Origin: an uncultured bacterium
GTDB lineage: Bacteria; Cyanobacteriota; Vampirovibrionia; Gastranaerophilales; Gastranaerophilaceae
DNA: 64,000 nucleotides
Assembly (NCBI GenBank): GCA_949282215.1
Contig: CASDPF010000008.1
Location: 1-64,000 of the forward strand
Direction: 5' to 3'
The notes below the pieces were generated by a model. That model did not search any database and was not told where the DNA came from. It saw only the letters and a list, made by a program, of their open reading frames with translations. Of this stretch, positions 16,621 through 26,021 are shown piece by piece. Within the stretch, counting starts at the first letter, position 1, and each line of letters opens with the position of its first letter. Both the position numbers and the translations under genes were made by a program.

Positions 16621-18591
16621 ATGAAGGTAATGAGTGTATTGAGTGCATATAATGCACCTGTTTTCCAAAGACGTTTACGAGAAAATGAAAAGCAAGAATA
16701 TCGTCAGGATACCTTGCAGAAAGCATTTGATTATCTTGGGATAAAAGAAATGGCTCTAATCATGCATGGGGCATCTTTTCCTGTAGAATCACAGGATTTC
16801 GGAGTTGGGTCGCCATATTCTAAAAACGCACAGGATGTTATCAAGCTGGAAATGCTCCACGGATTTAATAATAATCAACTGGGACCTAACGGTAAATTAT
16901 CAAAAGCTGATGTGTCACCTTATAAATCAACAGTTTTTGCAAGAAATGAATTATTTATTGATTTGAAAGCTTTAAAAAATGATGAATATGCTAATATTCT
17001 GGGTGATAAGTCTACAAATAATTTGTTATCATTACTTGAAATTAAGTATAAAAATGACGGTAAAAATTACGCATATTCAAAGTTCTATGATGCCTTTGAA
17101 AATTATGACATAGCTTTAAATACGGCTTATGATAATTTTCAAAAAAAACTTTATGACAAGGATGAAAAAGCTCTCAAATTGAATTCTGAGTTTAATGAAT
17201 TTAAGCAAAATAACAAAAACCGTTTAATGAAAGAAGGTTTGTTTAAAGTTTTGAGCAAGACTTATGGCAGCGGTGATTTCAGAGTTTGGGATAATCCGAC
17301 AGATAAAAATTTGGTTAATCTGTTAAGAAAACGTGATCCGGAAGCTATTGAGAGGTATAATTATCTTACTGCAAAATTTAAAAAAGAAATTAATGTTTAT
17401 AAATTTGAACAGTTTATAGCTGATAAACAAATTAAAGAAAATAAAGAATTTAGGAAAGAAAATAATTTTAAATACATAAGTGATATGTTAGTCGGCTTTT
17501 CAGAATGTGATGAATGGATAAATAAGGATGCATTTCTTGAAAATTGGAGATTAGGGTGCCCTAATGGAGGTACTTACGGTCCTCAAATGTGGGATGTGCC
17601 TGTCTTAGATCCGAATAAATTATTTAATGAAGATGGATCTTTGGGAATTGCAGGAAAACTGTTAAAAGAAAAGATTGACAGAGCCTTAGAGGATTGTGAA
17701 AATGTAAGGATTGACCATGCATTAGGGCTTATAGATCCTTATGTCTATGATGAGGATACTGTTGAAATAATAAACGGAAAATTATCTGATAAATTTAGGG
17801 CCGGTAATATTTCACATCTGGGGCTTGACCCGAATTGTAATTATAAACAAATAATAGAGAAAATAATTTTGCCATCAATGAAAGAGCATGGATTGGAACC
17901 TCAAGATGCAGTTTGGGAAGATTTGTCAAATAACGACGGTACCTGGTTCAATGAAGTTTATAAGAATAAACATAATCTTCCTGGTATCACCCAGCTTGAA
18001 TTTTCACGTTCAGAAGGTTCTTCTCGTAAAAATTGGGCATTGTTGGGTTCACATGACAGTCAGCCTGCATTAAAGCTTTTAAATGAACAGGAATGGGCAA
18101 GAAACCATTCGGCTTGGGAACCTCAGTATTTAGCAGGATTTTTACATTGGGATAAATTTGAACGTGCTCAAGAACGTGATGAATTCTGTCAAAGAATTGC
18201 AAATAATAACCTCGACAGAGTTAAAGCTAAGTTTGCTGAATTATTTATGAATTCTGAAAAAATTCAGATTTCATTTGCTGATTTCTTTGGATTAGATAAA
18301 GTTTATAATTATGGCGGTAAAAACGTTGATACAAACTGGAAATTGAGATTATCAAAAGATTATGAAGATGCTTATTATAAAAATCTTTCCAGTGATAATC
18401 CTACAGCATTGAATCTTCCTGAAATTTTGAAAATAGCCGTTAAAGCACAAATGGACAGGGAATATATCCAATATAAGAATGGCGGACAAGGTGATGCTGA
18501 GAAATTTAAACTTGACTTGAAGACAAAAATGCAGCCATTACTTGAAAGATTAGATAAATTTACAGCAATATTGAAAGAAAAAGAAGATTAG
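16621..18591 (+). CDS. Divergent GH77 4-alpha-glucanotransferase-like protein
   Basis: Encodes 656 residues. GH77 (MalQ) features can be followed: VGSPYSKNAQ and SPYKSTVFARNELFIDL near the start, NGGTYGPQMWDVPVLDPNKL (the GQLWG-like stretch), ENVRIDHALGLIDPYVY (nucleophile Asp in RIDH), a GSHDSQPAL stretch in place of GTHDN, and a TNWKLRLSKDY ending. The enzyme would move maltodextrin units during glycogen or maltodextrin use. No signal peptide is seen, so it should be cytoplasmic. The family fit is clear but distant. The ribosome-binding site (AGGAG) is unusually far from the ATG. Confidence 0.75.
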   Translation: MKVMSVLSAYNAPVFQRRLRENEKQEYRQDTLQKAFDYLGIKEMALIMHGASFPVESQDFGVGSPYSKNAQDVIKLEMLHGFNNNQLGPNGKLSKADVSPYKSTVFARNELFIDLKALKNDEYANILGDKSTNNLLSLLEIKYKNDGKNYAYSKFYDAFENYDIALNTAYDNFQKKLYDKDEKALKLNSEFNEFKQNNKNRLMKEGLFKVLSKTYGSGDFRVWDNPTDKNLVNLLRKRDPEAIERYNYLTAKFKKEINVYKFEQFIADKQIKENKEFRKENNFKYISDMLVGFSECDEWINKDAFLENWRLGCPNGGTYGPQMWDVPVLDPNKLFNEDGSLGIAGKLLKEKIDRALEDCENVRIDHALGLIDPYVYDEDTVEIINGKLSDKFRAGNISHLGLDPNCNYKQIIEKIILPSMKEHGLEPQDAVWEDLSNNDGTWFNEVYKNKHNLPGITQLEFSRSEGSSRKNWALLGSHDSQPALKLLNEQEWARNHSAWEPQYLAGFLHWDKFERAQERDEFCQRIANNNLDRVKAKFAELFMNSEKIQISFADFFGLDKVYNYGGKNVDTNWKLRLSKDYEDAYYKNLSSDNPTALNLPEILKIAVKAQMDREYIQYKNGGQGDAEKFKLDLKTKMQPLLERLDKFTAILKEKED

Positions 18592-18609
18592 ATTTTTGTT
18601 ACGAAAATA

Positions 18610-18641
18610 GCCTCCTAACTAATATTAGGAGGCAATTTTTT
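18610..18641. terminator. Bidirectional terminator
   Basis: GCCTCCTAA and TTAGGAGGC form a 9-bp stem around a 6-nt loop, followed by AATTTTTTA. It ends the glucanotransferase gene and may also serve the convergent gene at 18656-19468. Confidence 0.85.
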
Positions 18642-18655
18642 ATTGTCGAAATCTT

Positions 18656-19468
18656 TTATTTATCTTGAGCCATTCCTGCTTGAAAGCCTGGAACACAAAG
18701 GAATAAAGGTACTGTATTTGTAATTGCTGTAGATATTTTAGATTTATCTGCCATTAGAGAAACTGCCATTCCTATATCATCGACATGCGGTGCAAAATCG
18801 GTCTTTTTGATATGTCTTTCAACTTTTTTATGGAATACTTTTTCATTTATAAAGTTTGAAAATTTATTTCCGGTAAGAATTCCAGCCCCAAGTGCAACGA
18901 GAGTCATTGCTGCAGAAGGCATACATTTTAGAGCTTTATTTGTGTATTTTACAGCTTTTCCATCTCCTGAAAGTTGCGGAACTTTACTTAGTATTTGTCT
19001 TTTATTTTTATCATATAAAACCGAAACGCCTTTTACGAAAGCTACAGGGATACATACATTGCCTACAAATTGATTTATAGCTTCTCTTATTTTAGCTTTA
19101 AAATTTTTCTTTTCATCAATTATTGTTCCTGCTGTTAAACCTCCGGCAATAGAGCCTCCCGCAAGTCCTAAGATTTCCCATTCTTCAAGTTTTATTAGTT
19201 TTCTATCAGGCTGTTTTTTATCATACAATTTTATTAAAGCCCAGTCCTTTACAGGTGTTTTAAGAATTTTGGAAGGATTAATAGAAAAACCTTGCTTTTT
19301 AGCGATAATTGCATAAGCTGCTCCTACACCTAATGCTGAGGCTATGGTGACTGCAGGTTTTAATTTTGGTTGGTTATTGTTGCTTTTGCCATTGCTTTTT
19401 TGTTTTATATTATTTTGCTTAAACGATTGATTATAATTATTTATAACACTAGAGATATTAATTGGCAT
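18656..19468 (-). CDS. Lineage-specific membrane protein, unknown function
   Basis: Encodes 270 residues from ATG 19468, which has AAGGTGA just upstream. After a polar Asn/Gln/Lys-rich N-terminus there are four or so hydrophobic stretches: AVTIASALGVGAAYAIIA, ILGLAGGSIAGGLTAGTII, CIPVAFVKGVSV and AAMTLVALGAGILTGN. The Gly/Ala-rich helices resemble those in the products at 19662, 43307 and 43833, so these may form a loose family. I do not recognise a named domain. Divergent from the gene at 19662. Confidence 0.6.
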   Translation of the reverse strand: MPINISSVINNYNQSFKQNNIKQKSNGKSNNNQPKLKPAVTIASALGVGAAYAIIAKKQGFSINPSKILKTPVKDWALIKLYDKKQPDRKLIKLEEWEILGLAGGSIAGGLTAGTIIDEKKNFKAKIREAINQFVGNVCIPVAFVKGVSVLYDKNKRQILSKVPQLSGDGKAVKYTNKALKCMPSAAMTLVALGAGILTGNKFSNFINEKVFHKKVERHIKKTDFAPHVDDIGMAVSLMADKSKISTAITNTVPLFLCVPGFQAGMAQDK

Positions 19469-19661
19469 TTTTATCACCTTCAATTCAATTGTATCAAAAA
19501 CACTGAATAAAAAACATTGTTATTTTACTTGAAAATTTTAACATTTCTTAAACGCATTTGTATACAACAATCGTGTAACAAAATTTTAATAAAAAGGTGA
19601 ATGGGGGCAAAAAAAATTTTTCAGCAATATTTAAAAATTTGTTAATCCGGACGAAATTTAT

Positions 19662-21272
19662 ATGGAAATAAAAGTAACACCAAATCAAACATTAAAAGAT
19701 TTCAGCTATGGACGAAAATTTGTAAAAGGGTTGGCAAGTCGTTCAATAGCACCTGTTATTTTGCTTGAGGCTTTTGTAGAAGCAGGAAGAACCTATCAGG
19801 CATATCAACGTGGTGGATTTACCGAGGCAAGAGAACGGCTTACTGAAGAAATGATTGGTGCAGCTTTTTGGTTTAGTGGAGTGCCGTTATTTAACAGTTT
19901 GATAGATAAATTTGTCGGGAAACGAATTTATAAACTTCCTGAAACTGATTTTGATACAGGAAAGGATGCTTTACGTAATCCTGTTAAAAATTATTTGAAA
20001 AAATTCGCGAATGAATTGAAGTTTAATCCTGAAAAAGCTGAGAAAGTTATTGCCGGTTATAAATTCGGCAAAGTCCTTACAAGTATTATTCTTGCAAACT
20101 GCTTGGTCGGTTTTGTATTACCAAAGGTCAATCAGGGAATTACAAAATACATAATGAAGAAAAACACTAATTCGTCTGAACAAAAGTCTGACGTGACTGC
20201 AAAGGGTGCAGTAATCAGTAAACCTACTGTCAAAGTTTCAATGGATGATTTTGTAAATAAAGATAAAAAAGATAATAAAAACAAAGAGGTATCATTCGGA
20301 GCAATTTCGCCTCAAACATTAATGTCATTGGCATACAGTTTTGAGAATAATCCTAAATATCAGCTTTTATCTACTGATATGGGTGTATGGGTTGGTAGAG
20401 GTGTTTGTGCAAGAAATTCCCACGAGCGTACTGAAGTATTATTTAGAGATATTTCATCCAGTTACTTTTATATGTTTAATATGCCTGTGATTGCCGCAAT
20501 ATTAAATAAAATTCAAGATGGAAAAACTACCAGACTTGATCCTGTTGCCGCAAAACAGGTAAATGACCATTTGAATGAAGTCTTAAAAGTTAATGGCGGA
20601 ATGATGGAGGCTGATGCTTTCAAGAAATTTGTATTAGGAAATCCTGATAATAAAGCATTTATTACTCCTGGTATATCCAAAATTCTGCGTGAAAATAACG
20701 GAGTAATCGAACTTGAGGAATTTATAAATCTTCTTCCTGATGTGAAAGCAAGATATCCTGAGGCTGACATTGTAAAATTTGAAAAATTAGCTAAAGGTAT
20801 GTCAGAATTACAGCCGAAACTTGCAGGTAAAGCTATGTTGTCAGAAAAACAAATAATAGATGTCTTTACTGATGGTGCAATAAATATGCCTGAATTCTTG
20901 AAAAATGTATTCAGATGCTCTACTTCTGACCAGAATTTGTTTACCGGAAAAATGAGTGAGTCCGTATTTGATAAAGAATTATCATTTATATCAAGAGAAA
21001 CATTCTCCAAAAAACAAAAAGAAATAGAAATTTATATAGAAACTGTCCTTAAAAAAGCAAAAGACGGCAAAATCACAAAAGATATATTAAATAAGGTGTG
21101 CCGTGAAAATTATATGAAAAATGCCTTTAACTGGGGACTTGGATTTGCAGTATCTGCTGCATTCTTATCAACATTTATTCCGAAAATTCAATACTGGATT
21201 ACAAGAAAAGTTACCGGCAGTAATGCATTCCCTGGAACTGCTGATTATTCAAATGAAAAGAAAAATAAATAG
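19662..21272 (+). CDS. Large lineage-specific protein with terminal membrane segments
   Basis: Encodes 536 residues. Hydrophobic stretches occur near residues 25-35, 68-80, 145-160 (LTSIILANCLVGFVLP) and 500-515 (WGLGFAVSAAFLSTFIP). Between residues 195 and 225 is a charged linker ending in KEVSFGAISP. The central part (residues 225-450) looks globular and helical with several Asp/Glu-rich loops. The architecture, with paired membrane ends around a soluble core, suggests an envelope or inner-membrane-associated protein. No catalytic motif found. Confidence 0.6.
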   Translation: MEIKVTPNQTLKDFSYGRKFVKGLASRSIAPVILLEAFVEAGRTYQAYQRGGFTEARERLTEEMIGAAFWFSGVPLFNSLIDKFVGKRIYKLPETDFDTGKDALRNPVKNYLKKFANELKFNPEKAEKVIAGYKFGKVLTSIILANCLVGFVLPKVNQGITKYIMKKNTNSSEQKSDVTAKGAVISKPTVKVSMDDFVNKDKKDNKNKEVSFGAISPQTLMSLAYSFENNPKYQLLSTDMGVWVGRGVCARNSHERTEVLFRDISSSYFYMFNMPVIAAILNKIQDGKTTRLDPVAAKQVNDHLNEVLKVNGGMMEADAFKKFVLGNPDNKAFITPGISKILRENNGVIELEEFINLLPDVKARYPEADIVKFEKLAKGMSELQPKLAGKAMLSEKQIIDVFTDGAINMPEFLKNVFRCSTSDQNLFTGKMSESVFDKELSFISRETFSKKQKEIEIYIETVLKKAKDGKITKDILNKVCRENYMKNAFNWGLGFAVSAAFLSTFIPKIQYWITRKVTGSNAFPGTADYSNEKKNK

Positions 21273-21275
21273 ATA

Positions 21276-21956
21276 TCACCAAGGATAGTCTTTTTTTATT
21301 TTCCAACCATCTATTAAAAGCATTTCACCACAAGTAAGACCGGCTTTATCTTTTGTGCAACCAAGACTATTTGTAATTAACTCATCCCTTGTAAGTCCGT
21401 GTCCAAAAAAGAATATTCCTGGTCTGTTAAATTGATGATAGTTGTCTTCCATTTTTTCGCAGGATAATGTCATTATAAAAATATCTTTTCCATACATGTT
21501 AGGTTTGTTATAGCCGTTTAAGTCAATATTTATGTGAACATGACTATTGTCTTGTTTTTGCATTGCAAGCATCGTTCCGTCATTTATTAGAATTTTTACC
21601 CAATAAGATTTATTAGGATTATCATCATATATAGTTCCGTTTATTTGGAAAGCTCCATCTTTGTTCCAACAGCCGGTTTCATATTTACAGTTTTTAGTAT
21701 ATTTAAAATTGTATCCAATATATTGCTCAAAAAAATCTAATGTATCCAAAGCCCAATCCCAAGTTGTAATATCTCCATATTTTGCAGTTGACATATTGAT
21801 AGTTTCACTTAGCAGGGTATATGTTTTTTTTAACCGTGTTATAGTTTGTTTTTTTTGATAGTTAAGTACCAATGTCGGTAAAGTCATTGCCGCTACAATG
21901 CCTATAATTCCGAGCGTTATCAATACTTCTGAAAGTGAAAATGCAAAATATTTCAT
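21276..21956 (-). CDS. Type IV pilin-like protein 3
   Basis: Encodes 226 residues from ATG 21956 (AGAGGA upstream); the longer in-frame start at 22022 would put the prepilin signal 20 residues inside. The signal is MKYFA|FSLSEVLITLGIIG with Ser in place of Thr at +2. Paralogue motifs: NIDLNGYNKPNMYGKDIF and the C-terminal IDGWKIKKDYPW. Four Cys in the globular domain. It ends 3 nt after the convergent gene at 19662-21272. Divergent XRE regulator. Confidence 0.9.
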   Translation of the reverse strand: MKYFAFSLSEVLITLGIIGIVAAMTLPTLVLNYQKKQTITRLKKTYTLLSETINMSTAKYGDITTWDWALDTLDFFEQYIGYNFKYTKNCKYETGCWNKDGAFQINGTIYDDNPNKSYWVKILINDGTMLAMQKQDNSHVHINIDLNGYNKPNMYGKDIFIMTLSCEKMEDNYHQFNRPGIFFFGHGLTRDELITNSLGCTKDKAGLTCGEMLLIDGWKIKKDYPW

Positions 21957-21993
21957 TGTTATCCTCTTAGATATATATATATAATTATTTAGA

Positions 21994-22022
21994 ATTATAT
22001 ATTTATGTAATTGTATTGTCAA
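21994..22022 (-). promoter_or_regulatory. Consensus sigma70 promoter of pilin gene 3
   Basis: On the minus strand TTGACA, a 17-nt spacer and TATAAT match the consensus at every position. Alternating AT tracts flank it on both sides; no clear non-AT operator was found. Confidence 0.82.
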
Positions 22023-22041
22023 GCATTATACATATATATAT

Positions 22042-22272
22042 ATGAATATAGATATGACAAAAGATGAACTTTTAAAAAAATTTGGGTTAAATGTCAAGTT
22101 TGCAAGAATGAGAAAAAATCTTACCCAAGAGCAATTGGCAGAAATGATGGATATTCATTGGACTTATGTTGCTAAAATAGAGACAGGCAGGATAAATATG
22201 TCTTTGGGAAAAGTCTTAGAACTTGCAAAGGTTTTGAATATAGATATAAATAAATTATTGTATATTGAATAG
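22042..22272 (+). CDS. XRE-family regulator, divergent from pilin gene 3
   Basis: Encodes 76 residues from ATG 22042, or 72 from ATG 22054; the second aligns better with the XRE protein at 9960-10190 (MTKDELLKKFG against MDKKEILKEFG). Nearly the whole protein is a Cro/C1-type HTH: MRKNLTQEQLAEMMDIHWTY, then VAKIETGRINMSLGKVLELA. No Shine-Dalgarno sequence precedes either start. Position suggests it represses or activates pilin 3 and itself. Confidence 0.87.
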   Translation: MNIDMTKDELLKKFGLNVKFARMRKNLTQEQLAEMMDIHWTYVAKIETGRINMSLGKVLELAKVLNIDINKLLYIE

Positions 22273-22330
22273 CAATAATTGCTTGTAAAAAATTTTTGCC
22301 TGTGAGATAATCTTGTCAGAAGGGCAGGCC

Positions 22331-22954
22331 ATGTCGAACGTTTTAGTTTATACATTAGACGGTAAAATTTATATTAATTTGACAAACAGATGTACAAATG
22401 ATTGTATTTTTTGTCTTCGAAATGACAAGGATGATGTATGCGGACAGAAATTATGGTTAGATAATGAGAATTCAACCGCAACAGATGTAATAGAGCAGTT
22501 TGAAAAAATATACTCTAATGCTTCTTCGAGTGATGTTATTTTTTGCGGATATGGTGAACCTATGTTAAAGTTTGATGTTCTTAAAGAGGTTGCACAATAT
22601 ATAAAAGCAAAATACCCGAATATAAAAATTCGTATCAATACAAACGGGCATGCAAATTTTGTAAATAAAAGGAATGTTGTACCTGAGCTAAAAGGGCTTA
22701 TTGATGAGTTTTCAGTCAGCTTAAACGGCTCAACAAAAGATGAATATAATGAATTATCTCAACCAAAGTTTGATGAAGCTTATGAAGAGGTTAAAAAGTT
22801 TATAAAAGCTTGTGCAGATGAGAACATTTCAGTTGTTGCAAGTGTTGTCGAAGGATACAAAGGCAGGCATCTTGATTTAGAAAAGTGCGAGCGGATTGCA
22901 AAAGATCTTGGTGCAAAGTTTAGAGTGAGAGAGTGGATTGTAAACGGATATTAG
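22331..22954 (+). CDS. Radical SAM protein, TatD-linked type
   Basis: Encodes 207 residues from ATG 22331 (AGAAGGG upstream). The cluster motif is CTNDCIFC (CxxxCxxC), which binds a 4Fe-4S cluster and AdoMet. Further landmarks are CGYGEPMLKFDVL, RINTNGHANF and FSVSLNGSTKDEYNEL. The short length and these stretches fit the family of small radical SAM proteins usually found beside tatD. No tatD is in the window and the substrate is unknown. Confidence 0.85.
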   Translation: MSNVLVYTLDGKIYINLTNRCTNDCIFCLRNDKDDVCGQKLWLDNENSTATDVIEQFEKIYSNASSSDVIFCGYGEPMLKFDVLKEVAQYIKAKYPNIKIRINTNGHANFVNKRNVVPELKGLIDEFSVSLNGSTKDEYNELSQPKFDEAYEEVKKFIKACADENISVVASVVEGYKGRHLDLEKCERIAKDLGAKFRVREWIVNGY

Positions 22955-22973
22955 AAATTGAAAGGAAATAGTT

Positions 22974-23390
22974 ATGTTAGTACAAAACATCACAAACTCA
23001 CAATTAAATCCACGAAACTTTCAAGGTCGAATTGATGTAATTCCAGGTAATTTGAGTTATGAGCCTGCAAAAAATCTTAGAAAAGCCTATAATGTATTGT
23101 CGGAAATGATTAAAGATAAGCCTTATAATCTGTATGTTAGGCAAGAATATAAATATAATGACATTAGTATGATAGTTCAAACTGAAAAAGATTTTATAAG
23201 AAATAAAGGACTTAAAGTGGAAGGTGTGTTTTCAGCCAATGATGATTCTTTCGAAAGTACGGCAAAATCTATAGTCAAATCTTATGACGAGGATTTTGAA
23301 AAGCAATCAATGCCATTAAGTAAAAAGATTAAAAAAGGCTTAGACATAATAGGACATAAACTTTTAAAAGCATTAGAAATAGAAGAATAA
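22974..23390 (+). CDS. Small lineage-specific protein with N-terminal NFQG motif
   Basis: Encodes 138 residues. The N-terminus (SQLNPRNFQGRIDVIPG) carries the F-[KQR]-G motif seen in several unrelated proteins here. The rest is soluble and mixed alpha/beta with many Lys and Asp; there is no Cys and no membrane segment. It starts 19 nt after the radical SAM gene with GAAAGGAAA before the ATG, so they may share a transcript. Function unknown. Confidence 0.55.
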   Translation: MLVQNITNSQLNPRNFQGRIDVIPGNLSYEPAKNLRKAYNVLSEMIKDKPYNLYVRQEYKYNDISMIVQTEKDFIRNKGLKVEGVFSANDDSFESTAKSIVKSYDEDFEKQSMPLSKKIKKGLDIIGHKLLKALEIEE

Positions 23391-23433
23391 AATAAATATG
23401 AGAACTTAAAACTTACGAAGAAAGGACGAAAAA

Positions 23434-25605
23434 ATGACTTTGTTAGACAAAATTATGAAACCGAAATCAATAGCGGTTATCGGTGCTTCTACAAAAGAAC
23501 ATACAATCGGTTCTGATATTATGAAACGATTGCAAGAATACAATTTCAACGGAAAAATTTATCCGGTAAACCCTAAAGGCGGAATTATTGAAGGTTTACA
23601 AGCTTATACTTCAATTTTGGAAGTTCCCAATGAAGTTGATTTAGCAATTATTGTTGTAAATGCTAAATTTGTACTTTCAACCGTTGATCAATGCCATGAA
23701 AAAGGAATTAAAGGTTTGTGTATTATTACAGCAGGTTTTAAAGAAACAGGTGCTGAAGGTGCAGAACTTGAAAAACAATTGGTAGAAAAGATTAAAGAAT
23801 ATGGAATGAGATGTGTAGGGCCTAACTGTTTAGGCGTTGTAAATACTCACCCTGATATCAGAATGGATGGATGTTTTGCTGAATCTCTTCCTGAACGCGG
23901 AAATATTGGTTTCGTATCTCAATCAGGAGCTTTGGGCGGCGGTATTTTAAATATTTTAAAAGACCTTAACCTTGGTTTTGCTCAATTTATTTCAATCGGT
24001 AACCAAGCTGATGTAAATGCTGAAACTGCTATTGAATATTGGGAAAATGAAGAAGATGTTGAACAAATTCTTCTTTATATGGAATCAATTCAAAATCCTG
24101 CAAATTTCAGAAGATTAGCTTCAAGAATTACCAAGAAAAAACCTATCTTGGCTTTAAAAGCAGGACGTTCTGCTGCAGGTGCTTCAGCTGCATCATCTCA
24201 CACAGGTTCTTTAGCTGGTGCTGATAAGGCTGCTGCTGCATTATTAAAACAATCAGGTGTAATTAGAGAATTTTCTTTGAAAAACTTATTTTCTACAGCT
24301 AAAGTTTTTGCTAACTGCCCGATACCAAAAGGTGATAGAGTAGCTATCATTACAAACTCAGGCGGTCCTGGTATTATGGCAACAGATGCTGTATGTGAAT
24401 ATGGTATGCAGATGGCTAAAATTTCTGATGCTACAAAAGAAAAATTAAGAAGCTTTTTACCATCAGCAGCATCGGTTAAAAACCCTATCGATATGATTGC
24501 TTCAGCTCCTATCGAGCACTATAAACAAACTTTGGAAACTGTTATTGCTGATGAAAATGTTGATATGATTATTACAATCTATCTTCCATTCTTAGGATTG
24601 AAAGATATTGATGTTGCTAAAGCATTAATGGAAATCAAAGCTAAAAATCCTCAAAAACCTGTTATTGGTGTATTTATGACTAAGAGTGAATTCTTTACAA
24701 AGATTTCTGAAATGGATGTAAATATGCCATTCTTTATGTATGCAGAAGAAGCTGCTGACGGCTTGAACAGATTAAATCAACAAAGACTTTGGATGGAAAG
24801 ACCGGAAGGTAAAATTCCTTGCTACGATGTAGACAGAGCTAAAGTTGAAAATATTATTAAAAAATCATTATCAGAAGGCAGAGCTCAGCTTACTACATTA
24901 GAATCAATTGATGTATTGCAGGCTTATGGAATCAGAGCTTGTAAATACGGATTAGCAACTAACGAAGAAGAAGTTGTTGAACTTGGTAATTCTATCGGAT
25001 ATCCTGTTGTAATGAAAATGACTTCAAAAACTACTTCTCACAAAACAGATGTAGGCGGTGTAGTTGTTAACATCAAGTCAGAAGAACAATTAAGAAAAGA
25101 ATACAAAGGATTACTTGAAAGACTTGAAGCAAAAGGATTGTTAGAAGGCCTTGAAGGTGTAATCATTCAAGAAATGGTAAAAGGTAATCGTGAAATGGTT
25201 TGCGGTATCGCAACCGATCCTCAATACGGACCGATGATGATGTTCGGTTTGGGCGGTGTGTTCGTTGAAGTTATGAAAGACGTAACTTTCAGAATTGCTC
25301 CTTTGACAGATATTGATGCGGAAGAAATGATTAAGTCAGTTAAAGCATACAAATTGTTAGAAGGTGCAAGAGGCACAAAACCTGCACAAATTGACCAAAT
25401 TCAGGAAACTTTATTGAGATTATCTCAATTAGTAAGCGATTTCAAATTCATTGATGAACTTGATATTAACCCATTGTTAATTTCGGAAGCTACCGGTGAA
25501 GGCATTGCTGTTGACGGACGTATAAAAGTAAGAATGGAAGAAGCTAAAGCTGCTCTCGGATGTTCTTGCGGATGCGGTTCAGTTACTTGTTCTTGCGGAA
25601 AGTAG
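23434..25605 (+). CDS. ADP-forming acyl-CoA synthetase (fused subunits) with Cys-rich tail
   Basis: Encodes 723 residues. Order: CoA-binding domain (residues 1-130, PKSIAVIGASTKEHTIGSDI), succinyl-CoA-ligase-like domain (about 145-290, with the phospho-His region ASSHTGSLAGADKAA), a linker, then an ATP-grasp domain (about 480-700, GYPVVMKMTSKTTSHKTDVG and MMMFGLGGVFVEVM). Such enzymes convert acetyl- or acyl-CoA, ADP and phosphate to the acid, CoA and ATP, a common fermentative ATP source. The last 15 residues, CSCGCGSVTCSCGK, hold six Cys and look like a metal-binding tail not normal for the family. Codon use is the cleanest in the window, suggesting high expression. Confidence 0.9.
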   Translation: MTLLDKIMKPKSIAVIGASTKEHTIGSDIMKRLQEYNFNGKIYPVNPKGGIIEGLQAYTSILEVPNEVDLAIIVVNAKFVLSTVDQCHEKGIKGLCIITAGFKETGAEGAELEKQLVEKIKEYGMRCVGPNCLGVVNTHPDIRMDGCFAESLPERGNIGFVSQSGALGGGILNILKDLNLGFAQFISIGNQADVNAETAIEYWENEEDVEQILLYMESIQNPANFRRLASRITKKKPILALKAGRSAAGASAASSHTGSLAGADKAAAALLKQSGVIREFSLKNLFSTAKVFANCPIPKGDRVAIITNSGGPGIMATDAVCEYGMQMAKISDATKEKLRSFLPSAASVKNPIDMIASAPIEHYKQTLETVIADENVDMIITIYLPFLGLKDIDVAKALMEIKAKNPQKPVIGVFMTKSEFFTKISEMDVNMPFFMYAEEAADGLNRLNQQRLWMERPEGKIPCYDVDRAKVENIIKKSLSEGRAQLTTLESIDVLQAYGIRACKYGLATNEEEVVELGNSIGYPVVMKMTSKTTSHKTDVGGVVVNIKSEEQLRKEYKGLLERLEAKGLLEGLEGVIIQEMVKGNREMVCGIATDPQYGPMMMFGLGGVFVEVMKDVTFRIAPLTDIDAEEMIKSVKAYKLLEGARGTKPAQIDQIQETLLRLSQLVSDFKFIDELDINPLLISEATGEGIAVDGRIKVRMEEAKAALGCSCGCGSVTCSCGK

Positions 25606-25622
25606 TTAAGTTCGTTATTCGA

Positions 25623-25653
25623 AAAGACCGGCCATTTTGACCGGTCTTTTTTA
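25623..25653 (+). terminator. Rho-independent terminator of the acyl-CoA synthetase gene
   Basis: AAAGACCGG and CCGGTCTTT can pair with a short interior loop, followed by TTTTTT. Confidence 0.85.
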
Positions 25654-25684
25654 CCCTTTTTTTTAATAATCGATTGGAGGAAGT

Positions 25685-25930
25685 ATGGTAAAAATTTATC
25701 CTAAGTTAGTTGCGGCTATAGGTGCAACTAAGGATAGAAAGTATATTAATAAATTTGCAAAAGGTAAAATTCAAGAGTCAGACCTGTTATATAACAGTCT
25801 TGTGAAAAAATCAGGCCCTCCAGCAAGCACTGTTCAAGAAAAAGTTAATAGTTGGTTTAAAGCATATAATGCTAATCTTGAAAAAATTAAGTGGATTGAA
25901 GAGATTAAAAATCAATTTAAAGGAAAATAG
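25685..25930 (+). CDS. Small basic protein of unknown function
   Basis: Encodes 81 residues, rich in Lys and predicted helical (YINKFAKGKIQESDLLYNSL). The ribosome-binding site TTGGAGGAAGT is strong. There is no Cys, signal peptide or membrane segment. Size and basicity would allow nucleic-acid binding, but nothing specific supports that. Confidence 0.55.
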   Translation: MVKIYPKLVAAIGATKDRKYINKFAKGKIQESDLLYNSLVKKSGPPASTVQEKVNSWFKAYNANLEKIKWIEEIKNQFKGK

Positions 25931-26021
25931 TTTTTATATTGTAAATTTTTCTTAATGAACTAACAAAAAATATCTTTAGCAACATAATATAAATATGTGG
26001 TCAAAAGATAAGGGTTAGTGT

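Noticed and set aside
21958-22041. Operator in the pilin 3 / XRE intergenic region
   Set aside because: Only alternating AT tracts with weak symmetry are present, which are too common in this genome to count as a site.
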